From: an uncultured Oscillibacter sp.
GTDB taxonomy: Bacteria > Bacillota > Clostridia > Oscillospirales > Oscillospiraceae
Direction of reading: 5' to 3'
Assembly: GCA_945868085.1 (NCBI GenBank)
Contig: CAMBKF010000002.1
Coordinates: forward strand, 1 to 64,000
Length of the DNA stretch: 64,000 bases
The notes under the pieces were generated by a model. It worked only from the letters and a program-made list of their open reading frames with translations. It was not told the DNA's origin and did not search any database. Shown piece by piece: positions 17,745 through 26,558 of this stretch. The translations under genes were made by a program, and so were the position numbers. Every line of letters starts with the position of its first letter. Positions within the stretch are counted from its first letter, which is position 1.

Positions 17745-18593
17745 ATGGAAACGGAGATCCGGACGGAAGAACTGAAGCAGCTGGAGCTGGGCGTGCTTTG
17801 CTATATCCGGGACAAATGCAAAGAAAATGGGTTAAAATATTACCTGATGTACGGCACCCTCATCGGCGCCATTCGCCACAAGGGCTTCATCCCCTGGGAC
17901 GATGATGTGGACATCGCCATGTTCCGGGCGGATTTCATGAAGCTGATGGCCGCCGTCCAGGCCGATACGGGGAGCCATTATGCGGTTTTGTCCATGTACA
18001 ACGTGCCGGATTACCCCTTTTCCTTGGCCAAGGTGGTGGACACCCGCACCCGCCTGGTGCAGCACGGCGTCATCGGCACCCACGAAAAGCTGGGCGCCTA
18101 TGTGGATATCTTCCTCATTGACGCCGTTCCGGACGATGACCGGGCCTATGACCAATTGGTGCGCCGGGTCCGCGCCTGCAGCCGCAGGTGCTACCTGTCC
18201 CGGCGAAAGCTGGTCCTGCGGAAAGACCAGCTTTTAAAGGACCTCTGCCTGGCGCTGGTCTCCCTGCCCTATAAGCTGCTGTTCCCGGTCCCCAAGGCCA
18301 TCCGCAAGCTGGACCGGGTGAGCGCATCCTATGAAAACACCCCCACAAAGCGCGCGGGCATTTTCATGGATACCTTCAACCAAAAGGAATCCACCCTGAC
18401 CCGGGAGCAGTGGGCGAAAACCGTGGAAATGGAGTTTGAAGGCGAGCGGTTCGCGGCGCCGGCCTGCTATGACGAGCTGCTGCGCCGGACCTATGGAGAT
18501 TATATGCAGTTCCCGCCCGTGGAGCAGCAGGTGACGCATCACAGCATTGACATCACCTGGCGGGCGCAGGAAGCGGAACGGGCCGGCATGTGA
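17745..18593 (+). CDS. LicD family phosphotransferase
   Basis: A 282-residue nucleotidyltransferase-fold protein with the LicD signature: YYLMYGTLIGAIRHKGFIPWDDDVDIAM, with the D-D-D-V-D metal triad near residues 46-50. LicD proteins move phosphocholine or another phospho-substituent from an activated donor onto surface glycans. No choline uptake or CTP-activating genes are seen in the window, so the group transferred is open. The ATG at 17745 is preferred over one at 17727 because GAGGGGAG lies 7 bp upstream. Confidence 0.9.
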   Translation: METEIRTEELKQLELGVLCYIRDKCKENGLKYYLMYGTLIGAIRHKGFIPWDDDVDIAMFRADFMKLMAAVQADTGSHYAVLSMYNVPDYPFSLAKVVDTRTRLVQHGVIGTHEKLGAYVDIFLIDAVPDDDRAYDQLVRRVRACSRRCYLSRRKLVLRKDQLLKDLCLALVSLPYKLLFPVPKAIRKLDRVSASYENTPTKRAGIFMDTFNQKESTLTREQWAKTVEMEFEGERFAAPACYDELLRRTYGDYMQFPPVEQQVTHHSIDITWRAQEAERAGM

Positions 18594-18615
18594 GCCGGAA
18601 AAAGGAATTTAAGCA

Positions 18616-19902
18616 ATGGTTGTCTTTCTGAGCGTCATCCAGTTTCTGTGCATTGTTGCGATCATGGTGCTGGAGTTCAACAAAAAATCCCCGGCTGTGT
18701 TTCTGTGGGCCACGGTATTTCTGATGTTCGGCGTCATGCACATGGCGTCCTGCATCGCCGGGACCAATGCCTACTCGGGCGCAGTTTTGAATGAGGCGTC
18801 CCTGTTTGTCATCGGCTTTTGCGCTGTCTATGCCCTTACGCGCATCCTGCTGCTGAAGGGCCGCATCGCCACCCCCCACCCGTATCTGGAGGATGGCTAC
18901 CTCACGCAGCTTTCCGGACAGGTGAGCCGGGCGGAGAGCACCTTCTTTTTCGTGGTGCTGTGCGTGGCGGTGGTGGCAGATATTGCAGACAAGGTCATCG
19001 CCATGGGCGGCCTGGGCAACACGTCCTGGGGTGCGTCCCGGGAGATGCAGCAATCCTACCTGAATATTTCGCAGATCACGTCGGTGATTTTCCTGCTGCT
19101 GTCGGGCCTGCTGCTTTATGCGCTGATGCGCCGGCATTATACCTATGCTGCCATGGTGGCGCTGGTCATTTTATTGAAGGTGGTCATTTCCCGCAACCGG
19201 GTGGAGATCATCCCCCTGTTTGCCTGCCTGCTGGGCTATTACCTCATCAAGCGCCGGCGCATCACCATTAAGATGATGATCTTCTGCCTGATCTGCGCGT
19301 GTTTGGTGATCTATGTGGTCTATGCCCTGCGGGCCTACCGCTGGTACGGGACCATTGATAATTTCCTCCACACAGTCACCTTTCAGAATTTCAACGAGCA
19401 GATCCTGGAGTTTTTCCGGGAGGATAACGGCGAGCTGGGCCTGCGCAAGTGGTTTTACTATTATATCGACGGGGATAACCGGTTTAAGGACTTCGGCCAG
19501 GGCCACAGCTACCTGCGTGTGCTGATGACCTTTATCCCCACCCGGTTCTCCCTGGGTTTAAAACCGGCTGATTTTGCGCAGTCTATGGGCAGTGCCATCG
19601 GCATGATCCCCGGGGGCAGCATGCACCCCACCCTGTTCGGCGATGCCTATGCCAACTTCGGTATCTGGGGCATTTTTGCCGGCGCCTTCTGGGCGGGCTA
19701 TGTGACCCTGACTGACAAGATCATGGAGTTTTTGAGAAACGACATCTGCGTGTTCTTCGCCTATACCATCTGCGCCTACGCCTATGTGGTGGAGGGCCGC
19801 GGAGCCATCTATAACGGCAACGTCATGATGGCCTACGGCCTGGTGGTGCTGATGGTGCTGTATGTGGCGAAAAGAAGAGTAGGGTACTATGTCCGAAAAT
19901 AA
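18616..19902 (+). CDS. Polysaccharide repeat-unit polymerase (Wzy-like)
   Basis: A 428-residue protein with about ten hydrophobic helices and a large loop around residues 250-320 containing RWYGTIDNF and a run of polar residues, the usual topology of O-antigen/oligosaccharide repeat-unit polymerases. Sequence conservation in this family is low, so the call rests on topology and on its place directly before the flippase. It overlaps the flippase start by 14 bp. Confidence 0.8.
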   Translation: MVVFLSVIQFLCIVAIMVLEFNKKSPAVFLWATVFLMFGVMHMASCIAGTNAYSGAVLNEASLFVIGFCAVYALTRILLLKGRIATPHPYLEDGYLTQLSGQVSRAESTFFFVVLCVAVVADIADKVIAMGGLGNTSWGASREMQQSYLNISQITSVIFLLLSGLLLYALMRRHYTYAAMVALVILLKVVISRNRVEIIPLFACLLGYYLIKRRRITIKMMIFCLICACLVIYVVYALRAYRWYGTIDNFLHTVTFQNFNEQILEFFREDNGELGLRKWFYYYIDGDNRFKDFGQGHSYLRVLMTFIPTRFSLGLKPADFAQSMGSAIGMIPGGSMHPTLFGDAYANFGIWGIFAGAFWAGYVTLTDKIMEFLRNDICVFFAYTICAYAYVVEGRGAIYNGNVMMAYGLVVLMVLYVAKRRVGYYVRK

Positions 19903-21310
19903 ATACACACGGCTTGCAAAGGACACGGCGGTCTTTGCCGCCGGCAATTTGCTGACAAAGCTCATATACTTTTTCATGGTGCCGCTGTACACCTCGGCGA
20001 TGTCCACGGCCCAGTATGGCCGGGCAGAGATGCTCAACACATTGGTTGACATCGTCTACCCCATCGCCACCATGTATGTGGTGGACGCCATGTACCGCTT
20101 CACCATTGATGACGACGCGGACCTGCAGCAGACCTACGGCATCACCATGCGCATCACCTTGTGGTCCATCGCTTTTGTGACCCTGGGCTCTGTGGGCGTC
20201 AGCCTGATCCGCGGGGATACGGATGCGCTGCTGTTCGGGGCGCTGTACATCTCCTTCAGCATTTATAAGGTGGTGCTGCAGTTTGCCAGGGGCCTGGGCC
20301 GGAATGTGCCCTTCGCCATTGCCGGCGTGCTCAATGCCCTGGTCCTCACGGCCATGAACGTGCTGCTGCTGGTGGTGTTCCACAGCGGCGTGGAGGGCTA
20401 TATCACCGCTATCATCGTGGCCAATGTGGTCTCATCTGTCTATATTTTCCTGGCCACGGGGCAAAAGCGCTACTGCACCCGGCACTTCAAGCCCGACCGC
20501 GCCCTGCGCCGGTCCATGCTGCGCTACTCCATCCCCTGTGTGCCCAATATGCTGTGCTGGTGGGTGGTGAACGTATCGGACCGCTACATGCTGCAGTATA
20601 TGATCGGCGATGCCGTCTGCGGCATCTATACGGCGGCCAGCAAGTTGCCGGCGGTCCTGTCCACCTTCTCCACCATATTCCAGCAGGCCTGGCAGTATTC
20701 CGCGGTGAAGGAGAGCAATAGTGAGGATCGGGACACGTTCTATTCCGAGATCTTCACATGCCTGTCCGCCTTTGTGCTGTGCCTGGCGTCGGTGGTGACG
20801 CTGGCAACGGACGTCCTGTGCCGCATTGTCCTGCAAAAGGAGTTTTACGAGGGCCGTTTCCTGCTGCCCATTCTGCTGGCGGCGGCGGTCTATAGCTGCT
20901 ATGCGGCCTATTTCGGCACGTTCTATTCGGTGGTCAAGAACAATGTCATGTCCATGATATCCACCATTGCGGCGGCCGTGTGCAACGTGGTGCTGAACCT
21001 GCTGCTGATCCCCCGGATGGAGGGCCTGGGCGCGGCCTATGCCACCCTGGCCAGCTATATCGTCATGGCCGTGATCCGTGTGATCGACACAAGGAGATAT
21101 GTGCGCCACAAGGTCCGCCTGTGGAACATTCTGCTGCAGAATGTCCTGCTGGTGGCGGAGGCGGTGGTCATGACCGGTACCGCCGGCTACCGCTACCCCC
21201 TGTCTGCGGCGCTGACGGCGGCCATCATCCTGCTGAACGGCAAAACCATCGCGGTCATCTGCAAGAGACTGCTTTCGAAAATCAGAGAATACAGAGGTGG
21301 AACGAAATGA
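19889..21310 (+). CDS. Polysaccharide flippase (Wzx/MVF superfamily)
   Basis: A 473-residue, roughly 12-14-helix protein opening LAKDTAVFAAGNLLTKLIYFFMVPLYTSAM, typical of MATE-like polysaccharide exporters. It would flip the undecaprenyl-linked repeat unit to the outer face of the membrane for polymerisation by the adjacent Wzy-like enzyme. Start ATG lies within the 3' end of the polymerase gene and its own stop overlaps the next start (ATGA). Confidence 0.9.
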   Translation: MSENKYTRLAKDTAVFAAGNLLTKLIYFFMVPLYTSAMSTAQYGRAEMLNTLVDIVYPIATMYVVDAMYRFTIDDDADLQQTYGITMRITLWSIAFVTLGSVGVSLIRGDTDALLFGALYISFSIYKVVLQFARGLGRNVPFAIAGVLNALVLTAMNVLLLVVFHSGVEGYITAIIVANVVSSVYIFLATGQKRYCTRHFKPDRALRRSMLRYSIPCVPNMLCWWVVNVSDRYMLQYMIGDAVCGIYTAASKLPAVLSTFSTIFQQAWQYSAVKESNSEDRDTFYSEIFTCLSAFVLCLASVVTLATDVLCRIVLQKEFYEGRFLLPILLAAAVYSCYAAYFGTFYSVVKNNVMSMISTIAAAVCNVVLNLLLIPRMEGLGAAYATLASYIVMAVIRVIDTRRYVRHKVRLWNILLQNVLLVAEAVVMTGTAGYRYPLSAALTAAIILLNGKTIAVICKRLLSKIREYRGGTK

Positions 21311-22410
21311 GCAAGAAGATACTCCTGGTATTTGGCACCAGACCTGAAGCCATCAAAATGTGCCCCCTGGTCAACGAGCTGAAAAGCCGGCCGGAGTTTA
21401 CCACGGTGGTCTGCACCACCGGGCAGCATAAATCCATGCTGGAGCAGGTGATGCGCGCCTTCCGGGTCCAGGCGGATTATGACCTGTCCATCATGAAGCA
21501 GGGGCAGACGCTTTTTGACGTGACCCAGGCGATCCTGGAGAAGCTCCCCCCGGTGCTGGAGCAGGAAAAGCCGGATGTAGTCCTGGTCCACGGGGATACC
21601 TCCACCACCTTCTCCACGGCCCTGGCCTGCTTCTACCTGCGCATCCCCGTGGGGCATGTGGAGGCCGGTCTGCGGACCTATGACCTGTATTCCCCCTATC
21701 CGGAGGAGTTCAACCGCCAGGCGGTGGGCATCGTCGCCCGCTATCACTTTGCGCCTACGGAGACCGCTCGGCAGAACCTGCTGCGGGAGGGGAAGGACCC
21801 CACCCACATTTTCGTCACCGGCAACACCGCCATTGACGCCCTGCGCACCACGGTGACCGAGCACTACACCCAGGAGAATCTGGAGTGGGCGGCAGGCAGC
21901 CGCCTGATCCTGCTCACGGCCCACCGCCGGGAGAATCTGGGCCAGCCCATGCACGAGATGTTCCGGGCCATTCGCCGCATCATGGATGAATACGCCGATG
22001 TCAAGCTTATTTATCCCATCCATATGAATCCCCAGGTGCGCCGCATCGCTTCGGAGGAGCTGACCGGCTGCGACCGCATCCGCCTCATCGAGCCGCTGGA
22101 TGTGCTGGACTTCCACAACTTCATGGCGGCCAGCTACCTGATCCTCACGGACAGCGGCGGCATCCAGGAGGAGGCCCCCTCCCTGGGCAAGCCCGTCCTG
22201 GTCATGCGCAACACCACCGAGCGCCCGGAGGGCATCGCTGCCGGCACGCTGAAGCTGGTGGGAACCGAGGAAGAGCCCATCTATCAGAATATCAAGCAGC
22301 TTCTGGACGATCCGGAGGCGTATCAGCGGATGAGCCAGGCGTCCAACCCCTATGGCGACGGCTACGCCAGCGCCCGCATCGCGGATATTCTCAAAAAGGA
22401 ACTGCTGTGA
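21307..22410 (+). CDS. wecB: UDP-N-acetylglucosamine 2-epimerase (non-hydrolysing)
   Basis: The 367-residue enzyme starts KILLVFGTRPEAIKMCPLV. It carries the family loops VLVHGDTSTTFSTALA near 96-111, HVEAGLRTYDLYSPYPEEFNRQ near 116-137 and DSGGIQEEAPSLGKPVLVMRN near 282-302, with catalytic Asp, Glu and His residues in these segments. It interconverts UDP-GlcNAc and UDP-ManNAc. The PEEFNRQ form is that of MnaA/WecB, though a role as a WbpI-type epimerase of the modified uronate made upstream is also possible. Start follows AGAGGTGG. Confidence 0.9.
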   Translation: MSKKILLVFGTRPEAIKMCPLVNELKSRPEFTTVVCTTGQHKSMLEQVMRAFRVQADYDLSIMKQGQTLFDVTQAILEKLPPVLEQEKPDVVLVHGDTSTTFSTALACFYLRIPVGHVEAGLRTYDLYSPYPEEFNRQAVGIVARYHFAPTETARQNLLREGKDPTHIFVTGNTAIDALRTTVTEHYTQENLEWAAGSRLILLTAHRRENLGQPMHEMFRAIRRIMDEYADVKLIYPIHMNPQVRRIASEELTGCDRIRLIEPLDVLDFHNFMAASYLILTDSGGIQEEAPSLGKPVLVMRNTTERPEGIAAGTLKLVGTEEEPIYQNIKQLLDDPEAYQRMSQASNPYGDGYASARIADILKKELL

Positions 22411-22446
22411 ACGGCCATAGACCGTCAGCATTGGAAAGGAACAACT

Positions 22447-23784
22447 ATGAACAACTATACCAATGAAAAAGAGCGCAGACTGTATTTTGACGATCTGTGG
22501 GTCCGTCTGAAGCGGAGCTGGGTGCTGGTGCTTGCCATTACCCTGGTGTTCGGCATTTTGGTGGACCTGCTGGGTTATACCCGCAGCAAAAACGGGAACG
22601 AAGTACATATCGAGCAGACGGCGGAGGAGCTGCGCGCGCAGCTCACCCAGGACGAGCTGCAGGATGTGGAGTCCGTCCTGGAGTATAAGGAGCAGATCCG
22701 CTCGGCCCAGGCGTATCTGGACGATTCCGTCCTGGTGAACCTGGATGCCATGTCCATCCCCACGGAGAAGCTGATTTTCCGCTTTTCCGCCGGCACCGGA
22801 GCCACCCTGCGCAGCTGCAATGATGCGCTGACGGACCGCGCCTTTTTGCAGAAGCTGGCGGACAGCATCGGCTGGGAGAGTGAGCCCGGTTACCTGGGCG
22901 AGCTGATCGTGGTAGACGAGGGCAAGGCGGAGGAGACCAGCCTCCTGCCGTACCTGAACTGGGACGGCTATGTCTATATCTCCGTCTACGGCAAGACGGA
23001 GGAGCAGGCCCGGCAGATCGCCGATTACGTCCGGGATTATCTTTCCGCGGCCACGTTCATGGACAGCGAGACCTGTACCCTGGTAAAGCGCACCCAGACC
23101 GTGACCATCGATACCGCTCTCCTGGGAGAGAAGGATCGGCTGACGGAGTCCCTGAATACCATCACCTCCACCTGCAATACCAAGCAGGCAGAGCTGAGCC
23201 GCACGCAGAAGGACCTTCTGGTCAAGGAGATGGAGGTCCTGGGCTTCCCCACGGAAGACGTGTCCGGCGTAACCACGGAGGCGCAGTCCGAGTCCATCCT
23301 CCAGCCCAAGTATCTCATCCTGGGCCTGCTGTTCGGCCTGGTGCTGGGTGTGCTGGTGGTGCTGCTGCGGTATCTGTTCTCCAAGAATATCCGCAGTGAA
23401 AAGGACCTGCGGGACCTGACGGGCCTGGATTATATCGTGCACCTGGGCGATGACCCGCAGGCAGCTGCTTTGCTTGCCATCTACCTGCAGGTACAGTGCG
23501 AAAAGAGCGGGCTGCATCAGGTGACGCTCCTGGCCGCCCGGGATCTGCTGCCCAAGGGCCAGCAGGCGGTGCAGGCCCTTATGCAGACCCTGGGGCAGAG
23601 CGGCCTTGAGACCGCGCTCTGCACCCTGGATACCCAGGATCCCGCCATGCTGAAGCAGATCCTCTCCTCCCGGTGCGTGGTGCCCGTGGCGGAGATCGAC
23701 AGAACGGACTGCGCCTCGGTGCAGCAGGAGATGAATATGTGCCGGCGGGATCAGATCCCCGTCCCGGCAGCCATCGTGCTGTAA
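22447..23784 (+). CDS. Wzz-like chain-length/capsule biosynthesis protein with a degenerate kinase-like C-terminus
   Basis: A 445-residue protein with the polysaccharide co-polymerase layout: a helix near 27-44, an extracytoplasmic domain with coiled-coil potential, and a second helix near 283-308. About 135 cytoplasmic residues follow, opening SKNIRSEKDLRDLTGL like the domain of BY-type tyrosine kinases. No P-loop (GxxxxGKS) or Walker A' motif is visible there, and there is no terminal tyrosine cluster, so kinase activity is unlikely. No separate Wzb or Wzc genes are nearby. It closes the locus and would regulate polymer length. Confidence 0.8.
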   Translation: MNNYTNEKERRLYFDDLWVRLKRSWVLVLAITLVFGILVDLLGYTRSKNGNEVHIEQTAEELRAQLTQDELQDVESVLEYKEQIRSAQAYLDDSVLVNLDAMSIPTEKLIFRFSAGTGATLRSCNDALTDRAFLQKLADSIGWESEPGYLGELIVVDEGKAEETSLLPYLNWDGYVYISVYGKTEEQARQIADYVRDYLSAATFMDSETCTLVKRTQTVTIDTALLGEKDRLTESLNTITSTCNTKQAELSRTQKDLLVKEMEVLGFPTEDVSGVTTEAQSESILQPKYLILGLLFGLVLGVLVVLLRYLFSKNIRSEKDLRDLTGLDYIVHLGDDPQAAALLAIYLQVQCEKSGLHQVTLLAARDLLPKGQQAVQALMQTLGQSGLETALCTLDTQDPAMLKQILSSRCVVPVAEIDRTDCASVQQEMNMCRRDQIPVPAAIVL

Positions 23785-23825
23785 GGCGCGCTGCGCTCTT
23801 TTGCGCTATATCCTATTGACACATC

Positions 23826-23862
23826 AAGCCCAGACCCTGCAAATACTGCCGGGCCTGGGCTT
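23826..23862 (+). other. Hairpin after the polysaccharide locus
   Basis: A 12-bp stem with one mismatch (AAGCCCAGACCC/GGGCCTGGGCTT) around a 13-nt loop. It lacks a T run, so termination is only possible, not shown. It lies between the Wzz-like gene and the next membrane protein gene. Confidence 0.45.
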
Positions 23863-23901
23863 GTCAGAAACCATCAAACACACCATGAGAGGAGCAACCC
23901 T

Positions 23902-25641
23902 ATGAATACCAACTGGAACGATCCCAATTTCCAGGGCTTCGGCGGCAAGAACCCCTTTGGCGGCAGACCCAAAAAGGCGAAAACGCCCCGCAAGGCCATC
24001 GGCACGCCCCTGGGCCGCACCCTTCTGAACCTGGCGGTGACGCTGCTGGTGGGCGCGGTGTACTACTATGTGGAGCTGCCGGCCCTGAACCTGCACTCCG
24101 GGAGCCTGTATGTCTTTGTGATATTGCTGTGCGCCGTGTACTGCGGCATGGCCGTCCTCACCTCCGGTTTCCAGGGCTCCGGGGCCAAGGGCTACTTCGG
24201 CTTCGTGAAAAAGCAGTGCAAGATCCCCCTCTTTCTGACCCTGGCTCTGCTCCTCACGGCCGTTGTGGGCAGCATCATCGGCTGGAAGCTGATCCGCGCC
24301 GACTCGTACCGGGACCTGCTGACCGTGGAATCCGGCGACTTCGCCAGCGAGGTCCAGGAGATCTCCTTCGACCAGATCCCCATGCTGGACCGGGATTCCG
24401 CCTCCAAGCTGGGCAACCGAAAGCTGGGCGAGCTGGCGGACATGGTATCCCAGTTCGAGGTGGATGATGACTATACCCAGATCAACTATAAGGACCGTCC
24501 CGTCCGGGTCACGGCCCTGCGCTACGGCGACTGGATCAAGTGGCTGAATAACCGGGCGGACGGCCTGCCCGCCTACCTCATCATCGACATGGTCACCCAG
24601 AATGTGGAGGTGGTGCGTCTGGAGCAGGGCATCCGCTATACCACGGCGGAGCACTTCGGCCGCAACCTCAACCGCTACCTCCGCTTCCATTATCCCACCT
24701 ATATCTTCGATGCCCCCGCCTTTGAGATCGACGAGGAGGGCAATCCCTACTGGGTCTGCCCCCGCATCACCAATACCATCGGTCTGTTCGGCGGCACGGA
24801 TGTGCTGGGCGCAGTGCTGGTGAACGCCGTCACCGGCGAGACGGAGTATTATAAGGTGGGTGACATCCCCACCTGGGTGGACCATGTGTATAACGCCGAC
24901 CTCATCATCAGTCAGTATGATAATCACGGCCGCTATATCCACGGCTTCATCAACTCCCTGTTCGGCCAGCGGGACGTCACCGTCACCACCGAGGGCTATA
25001 ACTATATCGCCCTCAATGACGACGTGTATATGTATACCGGCATCACCTCCGTGGTGTCCGATGAATCCAATGTGGGCTTCATCCTGTCCAACCAGCGCAC
25101 CAAGGAGACCCGTTTCTATTCCGTAGCCGGTGCCGAGGAGTATTCCGCCATGGATTCTGCCCGGGGCCAGGTGCAGCAGATGAACTACACCGCCACCTTC
25201 CCGCTGCTTCTGAATATCGCCGATCAGCCCAGCTACTTCATGGCGCTGAAGGACGCGGCGGGCCTGGTGAAAATGTACGCCATGGTCAATGTCAGCCAGT
25301 ATCAGATCGTGGCCACCGGTGCCTCTGTGGCGGACTGCGAGAGCAACTACCGCCTCATGCTGGCCCGCAACGGCCTCATTGACCAGGGCGATGCCGATAT
25401 CACCCCCTCCGGCCAGGATCAGGTCACCGGCACCATCGCCGAGATCCGCTCCGCCGTGGTGGACGGCAACACCTGGTATTACCTGCGCCTGCAGGACGGC
25501 GCGGTGTACTACGCCATCTCCGCCGCCGACGATAAAAACGCCGTCATCCTCTCCGTGGGCGACCAGGTCACCATCACCTTTACCAAGGGCGATGAGCGGA
25601 TCCTCTCCGCCTATTCCGTGACGGCGGCCAAGGCCGGGTAA
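23902..25641 (+). CDS. Uncharacterised membrane protein with large extracytoplasmic region
   Basis: I do not recognise this 579-residue protein. It has a Gly/Asn-rich then Lys-rich N-terminal tail, three hydrophobic segments (about 46-62, 70-95 and 112-130) and then roughly 450 mostly polar residues predicted outside the membrane. That part holds PepSY-like alternating segments (TALRYGDWIKWLNNRADGLP, VNAVTGETEYYKVGDIP). The last 70 residues form an OB-like beta-rich stretch (TGTIAEIRSAV to ITFTKGDERILS). The strong GAGAGGAG site fixes the start. It is followed 11 bp later by a PAP2 phosphatase gene, so the two may act together in the envelope. Confidence 0.75.
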   Translation: MNTNWNDPNFQGFGGKNPFGGRPKKAKTPRKAIGTPLGRTLLNLAVTLLVGAVYYYVELPALNLHSGSLYVFVILLCAVYCGMAVLTSGFQGSGAKGYFGFVKKQCKIPLFLTLALLLTAVVGSIIGWKLIRADSYRDLLTVESGDFASEVQEISFDQIPMLDRDSASKLGNRKLGELADMVSQFEVDDDYTQINYKDRPVRVTALRYGDWIKWLNNRADGLPAYLIIDMVTQNVEVVRLEQGIRYTTAEHFGRNLNRYLRFHYPTYIFDAPAFEIDEEGNPYWVCPRITNTIGLFGGTDVLGAVLVNAVTGETEYYKVGDIPTWVDHVYNADLIISQYDNHGRYIHGFINSLFGQRDVTVTTEGYNYIALNDDVYMYTGITSVVSDESNVGFILSNQRTKETRFYSVAGAEEYSAMDSARGQVQQMNYTATFPLLLNIADQPSYFMALKDAAGLVKMYAMVNVSQYQIVATGASVADCESNYRLMLARNGLIDQGDADITPSGQDQVTGTIAEIRSAVVDGNTWYYLRLQDGAVYYAISAADDKNAVILSVGDQVTITFTKGDERILSAYSVTAAKAG

Positions 25642-25652
25642 GGGGCGGCATC

Positions 25653-26201
25653 ATGCTGGAGTTTATTCAAAACGCGGATTGGTCCATCCTCCACTGGATC
25701 CAGGCGAACCTGCGCTGCGGCGCGCTGGATGCGATCTTGCCCAAGCTCACCCTTCTGGGGGAGGCGGGGGCCATCTGGATCGCCGTGGCCATCGCGCTGC
25801 TGCTCACTAAGAAATACCGGAAATACGGCATCTGCCTGAGCCTGGCATTGGTGGCGGGGCTGCTGATCTGCAACGTGGGGCTGAAGAACATCGTGGCCCG
25901 GCCCCGGCCCTGCTGGCAGGAAGCTATCGACCTGCTGGTAAAAAATCCCCGGGACTATTCCTTCCCCTCGGGGCACACCTGGTCCGCCGTGACCGGGGCC
26001 TGGGTCGCCACCGCCGCCAACCGCAGGTTCGGCTATGCGGCCATCCCCCTGGCCATAGCCCTGGCCTTTTCCCGGCTGTACTTGTTCGTGCACTTCCCGT
26101 CGGATGTGCTGGCGGGTGCGCTTTTGGGGGCGCTGCTGGGCATCCTGGCCGCGGCGCTGCAAAAGCGCCTGCCCAATAAGCCCTGCCCCTGCAAAAACTG
26201 A
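25653..26201 (+). CDS. PAP2 family phosphatase (lipid phosphatase-like)
   Basis: The 182-residue, five- to six-helix protein contains the three phosphatase motifs: KNIVARPRPCW near 75-85, FPSGHTWSAV near 106-115 and RLYLFVHFPSDVLAG near 139-153, giving the catalytic histidines in motifs 2 and 3. It may dephosphorylate undecaprenyl diphosphate or phosphatidylglycerol phosphate; a role in lipid carrier recycling would suit the polysaccharide locus upstream. The family cannot be narrowed from sequence alone. Confidence 0.9.
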   Translation: MLEFIQNADWSILHWIQANLRCGALDAILPKLTLLGEAGAIWIAVAIALLLTKKYRKYGICLSLALVAGLLICNVGLKNIVARPRPCWQEAIDLLVKNPRDYSFPSGHTWSAVTGAWVATAANRRFGYAAIPLAIALAFSRLYLFVHFPSDVLAGALLGALLGILAAALQKRLPNKPCPCKN

Positions 26202-26207
26202 ATCCCC

Positions 26208-26234
26208 AGGCTCCCCGGCTCCGCCGGGGAGCCT
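26208..26234 (+). terminator. GC-rich hairpin after the PAP2 gene
   Basis: An 11-bp stem (26208-26218/26224-26234) with loop CTCCG lies 6 bp after the stop codon. It lacks a clear T run. A sister hairpin with the same loop lies at 26396-26422. Confidence 0.55.
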
Positions 26235-26270
26235 CAGCGAGTCGAAAAAGTCTTTTCGCCCCGCTGCCTA

Positions 26271-26302
26271 AGCTTTTGAAACTTTGAAAAGTTTCAAAAG
26301 CT
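26271..26302. repeat. Perfect 14-bp inverted repeat
   Basis: AGCTTTTGAAACTT and its exact reverse complement flank TGAA. It sits directly before the dispersed repeat at 26304-26362 and after a GTCGAAAAAGTC segment, so 26235-26395 looks like a composite non-coding repeat that ends in TCGACAGTC. The TCGACAGTC end also occurs at about 2334-2342. Confidence 0.75.
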
Positions 26303-26303
26303 A

Positions 26304-26362
26304 TTGATTTCAATGGTGAGGGACACCCTTCTTGGGTTTCCCTCACACTCCTTTCCTTACCG
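26304..26362. repeat. Intergenic hairpin repeat, copy 2
   Basis: Same element as at 131-195: GATTTCAATGGTGAGGG, stem GTGAGGG/CCCTCAC and the tail CACTCCTTTCCTTACCG. The loop differs but the ends are conserved. Confidence 0.65.
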
Positions 26363-26395
26363 TTATCGGAACTCTAACCACTTTATCGACAGTCC

Positions 26396-26422
26396 CAGGC
26401 CCCCGGCTCCGCCGGGGGCCTG
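26396..26422. other. GC-rich hairpin upstream of the DUF2975 gene promoter
   Basis: An 11-bp stem (26396-26406/26412-26422) around CTCCG, near-identical to the hairpin at 26208-26234. It may end read-through transcription before the regulated promoter that follows. Confidence 0.5.
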
Positions 26423-26444
26423 CCATTTTCCGGGAAACCTATAA

Positions 26445-26502
26445 ATCTGACACAATCGGCTGCAAAACCGGTCTATCGCCTCCGGGCTCCATCCTATATA
26501 AT
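26445..26502 (+). promoter_or_regulatory. Regulated promoter of the DUF2975 gene with upstream activator-like site
   Basis: ATCTGACACA begins at 26445 and is followed by TC, GC and GCAAAA elements; TATAAT is at 26497-26502 with no good -35 box. The same block, at the same 51-bp distance from the -10 box, lies before pspC (29245-29302). Lack of a -35 box plus a shared upstream site suggests an activator, most simply the AraC-type response regulator encoded nearby. Confidence 0.65.
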
Positions 26503-26558
26503 AAGACCCGTAAGCTGCCGCGGATTCATCCGCGGAGGAAATAGAGGAGGAAACAGCT

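Noticed and set aside
21193..23517. A 774-codon open frame on the minus strand across the epimerase and Wzz-like genes
   Set aside because: It spans two well-supported plus-strand genes and their spacer, and has no recognisable family sequence or ribosome binding site.
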